64,000 bases of DNA, taken from the NCBI RefSeq assembly GCF_900107675.1, contig NZ_FNRI01000005.1, positions 248,001 to 312,000 on the forward strand, given 5' to 3'. Positions within the stretch are counted from its first letter, which is position 1, and each line of letters opens with the position of its first letter. Below are positions 58,387 through 64,000 of the stretch, piece after piece. The translations under genes and the position numbers were made by a program. Under the pieces are notes generated by a model. That model searched no databases, had not been told where the DNA came from, and saw nothing but the letters and a program-made list of their open reading frames with translations. This stretch comes from Alistipes timonensis JC136 (GTDB lineage: Bacteria; Bacteroidota; Bacteroidia; Bacteroidales; Rikenellaceae).

Positions 58387-61368
58387 TCAATCGTGTACCG
58401 GACGCACGGTGAACCCGTATGCGTTGTTCGTACTGACACTTATGTTAATACTGCCGCTATTTCGATTATCCAGATAAAACAACAAGGACTGATAGGATTC
58501 CGTTCCATCCGAATGCGCAAAACCGGTTGTCGCCACGAACGTCACGTCAGCGAATGCGGGCCATGTCGTATCTTTATCCCGGCCCTCGGGAAAGGGCGGC
58601 TTCTGTTTTGACTCAGTATTAAGTCCCATGTCGCGCAGACCGGTCGCCGGAAAGAAAATCTCGGGACCGCCGTCGGTCTCGTTCAGGAAAAGCTTCCAAC
58701 CGATCCGATACTTGTTTTCTGGATCGAAAACATTTTCGATTTTATAGGGCGAATTAATCTCAGAGAACTTAGTCGATCCGGCCTTGGGCCCGAATGCCGC
58801 AAAAGCATTGGGTGCAGGAATATGATAGCCGGCAGGGCACGGATCGTAAATGGTTTTCGTAACCGTAAATCCATTCGGAGCCGCAGCCGTCCCCGACGTA
58901 GAAATCTGATCGAGCTGCGAATTCCAATAGTTCATAATCGTTTTAAGACCGTTGGGCGTCCTACCCTCGCCGCTGTGCCAGTGACGTCGGAAATAAGATT
59001 CCTCCCCTTCCTCTGACTTCATATTGTGTTTAAAGAAGATATAAGGCCCCTTAATCGCTTCGCCGATCGTCGCTCCGATCGGTTCTCCGAGGTCATTCAT
59101 GTTATCCTGCTGCCGGAACTTATACTTCTCATAATCGACGTAATAAGGCTTGTCGATCATATTGAACTGCGTGTCGCTGCTCCCGTCCGCCGCATCCCGA
59201 ACCTCCTTGTTATAGATGCCCGGAAGCATGGGCTCCTTGCGGCCCCACTGGTAGTAAGTGTTGTCGCCCGCCATCGACGCAACGATCTCCGGCTGGGTGA
59301 ATTCCCCTTCGACATCGACGTTTTTCGTCGTATTCTTCCCGTCGGGAAGCGTAAAGACGAAGCGGACGCGGAACTTGCGGGCGTCGTTGCCCTTGCGCGG
59401 CTCGCAGAAGCCCAGGTTGCAGGGTGCAAAGGCGACGCTCGTCGGTCCGTCGACATTTGGTTTGGATGTCGTCGCCGTCAGGTCCTTCGTCCCGTCCCAG
59501 ATGTAATGGGTGGCCCAGATATGCCAGCTCCAAAGGATGGTTCCCGAGGCGTCGCGCACGGCGACAACGGCATTTCCCTGCGTCAGCCGCTCCTCGGCAA
59601 CCCGGAAGCGGACCATCTCGTTCTCGTATTTCACATCGGTCACCAGTCCGGGAGCGTCCTGCCACACGAGCACGGCATCGGCCACACCCTCAATCTTGGG
59701 ACCCGAAATCGGCTGGTCGTTATGATCGACGAAATGGGTCAGGATAAAAGCCTTTACTTTTTCGGGAATGTCCTCCTCAGAACCCGTATACTTATAGGAT
59801 TTCTCCCCTGCCGTGCGGGCGTTGCCGTAGACCGTCGGCAGGCTATAGTAGCCGGGGCTGTGCACGAGGTAGCAGTTCGCGGTCTCGCCGCCTTTCGACA
59901 GATCGTAGGGATCGGATTCCGATCCGAGATGTTCCGCAAGCTGCTCTTTCGAGAAAGAGGCCCGCTGCGCCGTAAAGGAGGACTGCGGGTCCAGCTTCAG
60001 CCGTCCCGCGACCTTCGCTGCGGGATCGGCCCCATCCGACGGCGCCTTGTCGGGCACCCACCCGCCCTGGGTCCAGGTCTTGCCGTCGTCGGTGGAATAC
60101 TGCACGACGTAAGGCAGCGCGACGGTGGCCTCCGGATGGTCTTTTTGCACCACGCGGGCATAGGCCGCAAGCTGCACGCCGGAGAGATAGCCGTTGATAT
60201 GCACCTCAGGTTCGGAGGTTTCGATTTTAACGGTGGGTTCGATGACGATTCCCGTCGATGAAATCGAATAGGAAACCCGGCGTCCCGCGGGCCACTTCTT
60301 ACCCCCGAGCGAAGCGGTCAGCGTGCGCTCCTTGCCGGTCAGGTCGTCGGTGAAAAAGACTTTCAGCGCAGCTTCGTCGGGCAACGTCTGCGGAAGCATC
60401 AGCAGGGTCAGTTTCCCGTCCACGAGAGGGGTTCCGGGCTTGGCATAGGCATTATCAGCGTTCTCGTCCGACTGATCCGGCAGTTCGACCGTGTTTACCA
60501 CGGTGAACGTGCCCTTATCGCTGTGTCCGGACCAACTGCCGCTGCCGATAACGTGCGTTCCGGTGCGCCAGACGCCCGAGAACTCGACTTTCGTCACCGT
60601 GCCGCCGAGCATCGCATCGCCGGTTTTGACGGTGACGGAGGTCAGCACATGGCCGAACTTCAACTCCACGGGAGCGCTCCCGCTGCCTGCACAATCGGCC
60701 GTTGCGGCCATGATGTCGAGCTGGTCCTCCGTCTTTAAGGGAACGGTATAGGTGATGCGGGGCAGGCCGCCGTCGGCCTGCTGCACCTGCCGGAGAGCTC
60801 CTTTGAGCCGCTCGTCGGACGAATGGGGCGCATAGGCGAAAAACCGCAGGCGTCCCGAACCGGGACGGTAGAGTTTCTTCCCGTCCCACGAGCCCGAAGC
60901 GGTGCGGACCATCTCGATGTCGTGGGCGAAATTGGTGGTCAGGCCGTCGGTCGCCCCGTCCGCGGGAAAACTCCCCGTATAACAGATGCCCGAGAGGCCG
61001 AACGAATCGTGAAACTCGCCCTCCGAACCGATCTGCACCCCGCGGGTCGCGGCGTCGCTCCCGCTCTGCGTCTCTTCGGAGACGACAGGCTCCGACACCT
61101 CCGTCACGAGGTAAAGCGGCTGCATGCCGTCGGGACACGCCAGTTCATCGACGACGATCGTCTCCGCACGGGCCGGGCGGACGGGCGTACCGTCGACCCA
61201 GGTGTCGGGAACGCCGACGCCGAACGTCATGGGTGCGTTCGGATCGGGAAGCTGCCCGTCGAGCGCATCTTGCGTACACGACGTCGCCGCCCATGCCGCG
61301 CAGGACACGAGGACCCCGCACACCATGCGGGAAACAAAACGGCGACCGTGTGAATGTCGTATTTGCAT
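58387..61368 (-). CDS. large fimbrillin-family lipoprotein with FISUMP-type C-terminus
   Basis: 993 residues from the ATG at 61368. Signal and lipobox (AAWAATSC) lead to two fimbrillin-like domains (FFAYAPHSSDERLKGALRQV; VELKFGHVLTSVTVKTGDAM) and a C-terminal FISUMP-type domain, marked by YDPCPAGYHIPAPNAF and the end YGFTVRPVHD. Likely a minor or tip fimbrial subunit. Last gene of the fimbrial operon, after a stem-loop-rich 113-base gap. Confidence 0.8.
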   Translation of the reverse strand: MQIRHSHGRRFVSRMVCGVLVSCAAWAATSCTQDALDGQLPDPNAPMTFGVGVPDTWVDGTPVRPARAETIVVDELACPDGMQPLYLVTEVSEPVVSEETQSGSDAATRGVQIGSEGEFHDSFGLSGICYTGSFPADGATDGLTTNFAHDIEMVRTASGSWDGKKLYRPGSGRLRFFAYAPHSSDERLKGALRQVQQADGGLPRITYTVPLKTEDQLDIMAATADCAGSGSAPVELKFGHVLTSVTVKTGDAMLGGTVTKVEFSGVWRTGTHVIGSGSWSGHSDKGTFTVVNTVELPDQSDENADNAYAKPGTPLVDGKLTLLMLPQTLPDEAALKVFFTDDLTGKERTLTASLGGKKWPAGRRVSYSISSTGIVIEPTVKIETSEPEVHINGYLSGVQLAAYARVVQKDHPEATVALPYVVQYSTDDGKTWTQGGWVPDKAPSDGADPAAKVAGRLKLDPQSSFTAQRASFSKEQLAEHLGSESDPYDLSKGGETANCYLVHSPGYYSLPTVYGNARTAGEKSYKYTGSEEDIPEKVKAFILTHFVDHNDQPISGPKIEGVADAVLVWQDAPGLVTDVKYENEMVRFRVAEERLTQGNAVVAVRDASGTILWSWHIWATHYIWDGTKDLTATTSKPNVDGPTSVAFAPCNLGFCEPRKGNDARKFRVRFVFTLPDGKNTTKNVDVEGEFTQPEIVASMAGDNTYYQWGRKEPMLPGIYNKEVRDAADGSSDTQFNMIDKPYYVDYEKYKFRQQDNMNDLGEPIGATIGEAIKGPYIFFKHNMKSEEGEESYFRRHWHSGEGRTPNGLKTIMNYWNSQLDQISTSGTAAAPNGFTVTKTIYDPCPAGYHIPAPNAFAAFGPKAGSTKFSEINSPYKIENVFDPENKYRIGWKLFLNETDGGPEIFFPATGLRDMGLNTESKQKPPFPEGRDKDTTWPAFADVTFVATTGFAHSDGTESYQSLLFYLDNRNSGSINISVSTNNAYGFTVRPVHD

Positions 61369-61407
61369 GATCGGTAAATTCTTCGTTACGAACTGATTAC
61401 AACGCCG

Positions 61408-61465
61408 TCCGGACACCCCCGAAGGAGCGTCCGGCACGGAGCGTCGTTCCCGGGGTCCGGGAACG
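61408..61465 (-). promoter_or_regulatory. tandem stem-loops between fimbrillin genes
   Basis: CGTTCCCGG / CCGGGAACG (61445-61453 with 61457-61465) and GTCCGGAC ... GTCCGGC (61408-61435 region), with no T run. Such structures between fimbrial genes can act as mRNA processing or attenuation points that set subunit ratios. Confidence 0.5.
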
Positions 61466-61481
61466 GCAAATTTCAGCAGAT

Positions 61482-62762
61482 TTACGGCACATTAGGAGTC
61501 TCCTCCTTATCCACACCGGCATCAGTCCACTCTTCCAAGGTTACTTTGAACGAAATCGGATCGTCCAGCACCGTATCGCCGGTTTCCTTATCGTCCGGTC
61601 TGTCGGTGATGATATTATCCCCGGAGGGGAACTCGCCGGGAAGAGTCGGAGGATAGATACCCGCACCGCTCTCGGCGCCGCAGAATTCGAGGTTATAGAC
61701 GTATTTCTTGCCCGGCAGCCATTTGGTGTCGATGGGCACGCAGGTATAACCGTAAGCCTTTGAATTGTACGTATCGCTGACGGGGAAGAGCTGGTGATAA
61801 TGGTATTCACCGTCGGAGATTACGGGATCGTTGCCGGCAGCGCCTTCGACCACGGGATGCTGCGCTCCGGCGTGTTTGATCTCGATACGGCACAGAAGCA
61901 GAATGTAGGCTCCGTTATTGCCGTTCGGCTTGTCCGCCTCCAAGTCCCACTTCTCCAACTCCTGAGGAATGAGCATAAGGCTGGAATTATCATTGTCGGC
62001 ACCGATCAGCGGAACGTATGTGTGCGAAAGCGTAGCTTCCTGGCCATCGGCGTAAGACAGACCGTAATACGTCTTTTCGCCCTTCGCCGCCCACGACATA
62101 TAGTTGTTGTCAACAGCATCCTCCGTAAAGGCAAGATTGCCCGTCGGCCTTACGTTGACGATCCACGCACCCTTGATTTTGACCGTTTTCGAATCGTCGC
62201 CGGACGCACCTCCGTTCTTGGCTTTGACGACGATCTGCGTAAAGGCATGATGGAAAGCGAGTTTGACATTCGAACCGCTTACGTTCGGATCATTGTGACG
62301 GTTGGCCGAAGTATAGGCCACGACAAGGTCCTTGTGCTCCTTGCCGGGATTGTCGACGCCCGATTTCGGCGTACAGCCGAGGAACTGCTGCGTCTGCGCA
62401 TTGATCTGCACATGGTCCTTCATCTTATCCTCGGGGAAGATGTCGGCAGGACCGTAGGACCAGAAACGAATGGTCTCCACATCGTTCGGCCAATAGTAGT
62501 TCTTGGCGAATTTGAAATACTCGTTGCCTTCCTCTTTCTTGGCCACGTCGCCGTCGATAAACATTTGCGAATAATCCTTCGCATCGGCGTAAACCCTGAT
62601 CTCTTTCAGCGTCGAGGTCGTCGTCTCGGTGGCCCGCGTCACGCGGGTATTGAAGACGATCTCATCGCCCGGATTACTCGCCACCATTTCATCTTTCGAA
62701 CAGGAAACCAACATGAGTGACATCATGCCAGTCAGTCCCAACAATTTCATTTTTGAATTCAT
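61482..62762 (-). CDS. fimbrillin family protein (FimA/Mfa1-like)
   Basis: 426 residues. Signal peptide and lipobox (LMLVSC, Cys21), then EIVFNTRVTRATETTTSTL with the Arg-containing site where gingipain-like proteases remove the N-terminal strand in FimA/Mfa1. AFHHAFTQIVVKAKNGG and the late KYVYNLEFCG are fimbrillin strands. Probably the main shaft subunit, placed before the larger tip-like gene. Confidence 0.82.
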   Translation of the reverse strand: MNSKMKLLGLTGMMSLMLVSCSKDEMVASNPGDEIVFNTRVTRATETTTSTLKEIRVYADAKDYSQMFIDGDVAKKEEGNEYFKFAKNYYWPNDVETIRFWSYGPADIFPEDKMKDHVQINAQTQQFLGCTPKSGVDNPGKEHKDLVVAYTSANRHNDPNVSGSNVKLAFHHAFTQIVVKAKNGGASGDDSKTVKIKGAWIVNVRPTGNLAFTEDAVDNNYMSWAAKGEKTYYGLSYADGQEATLSHTYVPLIGADNDNSSLMLIPQELEKWDLEADKPNGNNGAYILLLCRIEIKHAGAQHPVVEGAAGNDPVISDGEYHYHQLFPVSDTYNSKAYGYTCVPIDTKWLPGKKYVYNLEFCGAESGAGIYPPTLPGEFPSGDNIITDRPDDKETGDTVLDDPISFKVTLEEWTDAGVDKEETPNVP

Positions 62763-62813
62763 GATTGGATAATTTTATATGATTGTCATTCGTTTCAGAA
62801 TCGTTCCGCCCGA

Positions 62814-63761
62814 TCAGTTCATATTGATATCGGTCTCGATCACGCTGTCGTCCCAGTCCGAAACCGACGTATCCATGCCGCCCGCCGAATCGGGCAGCCG
62901 CAGGCCGTCGATCACGATATGCACGTTGTCCGGATCGGCGGCTCCGTGCACCTGATCCGTCACGTCGAAGTGGCTGAACCACTTCTCGGCCGTGTAAATC
63001 GACAAGGTGTGTTTCTCCGTACCGACGGGACAGTGGCCGAACGTCGCGAAGCGGGCCGAAAGCGTCCGGTCGTCGACCCGGGTCAGGTCGAGCGGTATCG
63101 TCACGGCCTCCTCGCCCATCTTCCCGTGGCACGGGCGGTAGGAGCCGGCAAGGCCGGTGATGGCGGCGCCGATATTGGACGTGGAACCGAGGTTCTCAAT
63201 ATGAAGGAAATCCACCGTATAGACGGCCGTGGCCCGTCCGGGAACGAGCGTCACCGACAGCTCCTCTCCCTCGGGAACGGCCAACCAGTCCACGGGGCCG
63301 TACTGCCCGCACCAAACCGGTTCGGGAGCATGACGCACGGGCTGTTCCTGCGCGTCGCCGGGACGGGGAGGAGCCTGTTCCCCGCCGCGTCCGATGGGAG
63401 CGAGCAACGCACGGGCGGCCGTAGTCACCTCGTAATCGTCGTAACAGGTTCCCCGCTCGACGACGTTCTCCATGTCGCCGTTGTGGAACAGCATCCGATA
63501 GGAACCGGCCTGGACGCGGATGACGCCGCCTTTCGGCGAGCCGAACTCATAACGGTTGCAATGGCTGCCGTCGGGAGTGAACAATTGCAGCACCATCGTC
63601 CGCGGCGCGGCGTCGGGACACTCCGACCAATCGAAATTCACCTTCACCTCCACGACATGGCTGTGGTCATAACACAACTCCTTGTGCTGGCAGGAGATCA
63701 ATGCCGCCGGAACGAGCCAAACGAGCCCGGCGCGGCAGAGTTTGTAAATCGTCTTTCTCAT
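62814..63761 (-). CDS. DUF5119 lipoprotein
   Basis: 315 residues from the ATG at 63761. Lipobox AALISC, then CYDHSHVVEVKVNFDWSECP, the typical DUF5119 opening, and SYRMLFHNGDMENV. The family sits in fimbrial gene clusters next to DUF3575 proteins and may anchor the fimbria. It starts in an ATGA overlap with the upstream gene. Confidence 0.8.
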   Translation of the reverse strand: MRKTIYKLCRAGLVWLVPAALISCQHKELCYDHSHVVEVKVNFDWSECPDAAPRTMVLQLFTPDGSHCNRYEFGSPKGGVIRVQAGSYRMLFHNGDMENVVERGTCYDDYEVTTAARALLAPIGRGGEQAPPRPGDAQEQPVRHAPEPVWCGQYGPVDWLAVPEGEELSVTLVPGRATAVYTVDFLHIENLGSTSNIGAAITGLAGSYRPCHGKMGEEAVTIPLDLTRVDDRTLSARFATFGHCPVGTEKHTLSIYTAEKWFSHFDVTDQVHGAADPDNVHIVIDGLRLPDSAGGMDTSVSDWDDSVIETDINMN

Positions 63762-64000
63762 CGCGCGCCTCCTTTCCCGCTGCGGCGTTCGCCGCCCAGA
63801 ATCCACACCAGAGAGATCTGCGCCCGGGTAGGTCCGAACCAATGCCGGCGCCGGGTAGACTGCCATACATAGCAGCCGTCCATCGGGACATATTCCTTGT
63901 AACGGCCGCCGAAATAACCGACGCCGATCGAAAAGTCGAGATTGAGACGACGCGCCACCGGAAGCGAATAGCCGTATTCCAGGCCGCCGCCGTAGCTGAA
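63758..64000 (-). CDS. DUF3575 outer-membrane protein, C-terminal part
   Basis: The frame is open to the window edge, so the N-terminus is missing; about 80 residues are visible. YSLPVARRLNLDFSIGVGYF, GGRYKEYVPMDGCYVWQS and FGPTRAQISLVWILGG are the beta strands of DUF3575, an outer-membrane barrel-like family at the head of fimbrial operons. Confidence 0.8.
   Translation of the reverse strand, partial: FSYGGGLEYGYSLPVARRLNLDFSIGVGYFGGRYKEYVPMDGCYVWQSTRRRHWFGPTRAQISLVWILGGERRSGKGGAR

Overview
The window looks like chromosome from a GC-rich member of the Bacteroidales; the gut genus Alistipes (Rikenellaceae) is my best guess, not a proof. Pointers are the Bacteroidetes-type promoters (TTTG, 19-21 bases, TAnnTTTG) before many host genes, a fused SecDF, DUF4831, DUF3575/DUF5119/fimbrillin and FISUMP-type lipoproteins, and a DUF4953-like metalloprotease. 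No rRNA and no CRISPR array were seen.

Left host arm (1-15706): the 3' end of a metalloprotease-like protein; a LUD protein, EP-repeat lipoprotein and radA operon; an SDR with an altered active site and a thioredoxin; then a long leftward operon ybbR-like, coaE, folP, lolD-like, TIGR02757, trmN6, with DUF4831 and an AlkD-like gene below it; secDF; an EamA transporter; an SMR efflux protein.

Centre (15707-49694): a complete, apparently intact Mu-like transposable prophage of 33,988 bp. Its ends are TG...CA, flanked by a 5-bp duplication TTTCG, and it sits between dnaK and what I take to be the dnaK terminator (15545-15584). From left to right it carries a leftward S24-type repressor with operator repeats, a rightward early operon (MuA-like transposase, MuB-like ATPase, a second ATPase, DUF3164 and small proteins), a leftward block (gpG-like, portal/MuF/nuclease fusion, DUF1320, both terminase subunits), a tRNA-Met, and a rightward late operon: protease/scaffold, capsid, lysis genes, sheath, tube, frameshifted tail chaperone, tape measure, baseplate, tail fibres. 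The right end has a DNA adenine methylase and a thymidylate-synthase-like protein. Several genes contain long G or C runs: two of three tandem receptor-binding-protein genes are out of frame at G9, an early gene is out of frame at C11, and the methylase is in frame at G9. This suggests a phage whose host range, and perhaps DNA modification, switches by slipped-strand mutation.

Right host arm (49695-64000): dnaK, a repeat-rich intergenic stretch, a small DNA-binding protein, two FKBP-like lipoproteins, a 48-residue membrane protein, ruvA, a Skp/OmpH-like lipoprotein, cdaA, a GNAT acetyltransferase, and a leftward fimbrial operon (DUF3575, DUF5119, FimA/Mfa1-like fimbrillin, large FISUMP-containing fimbrillin) that runs off the window. 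All calls come from reading the sequence; no database search was run.
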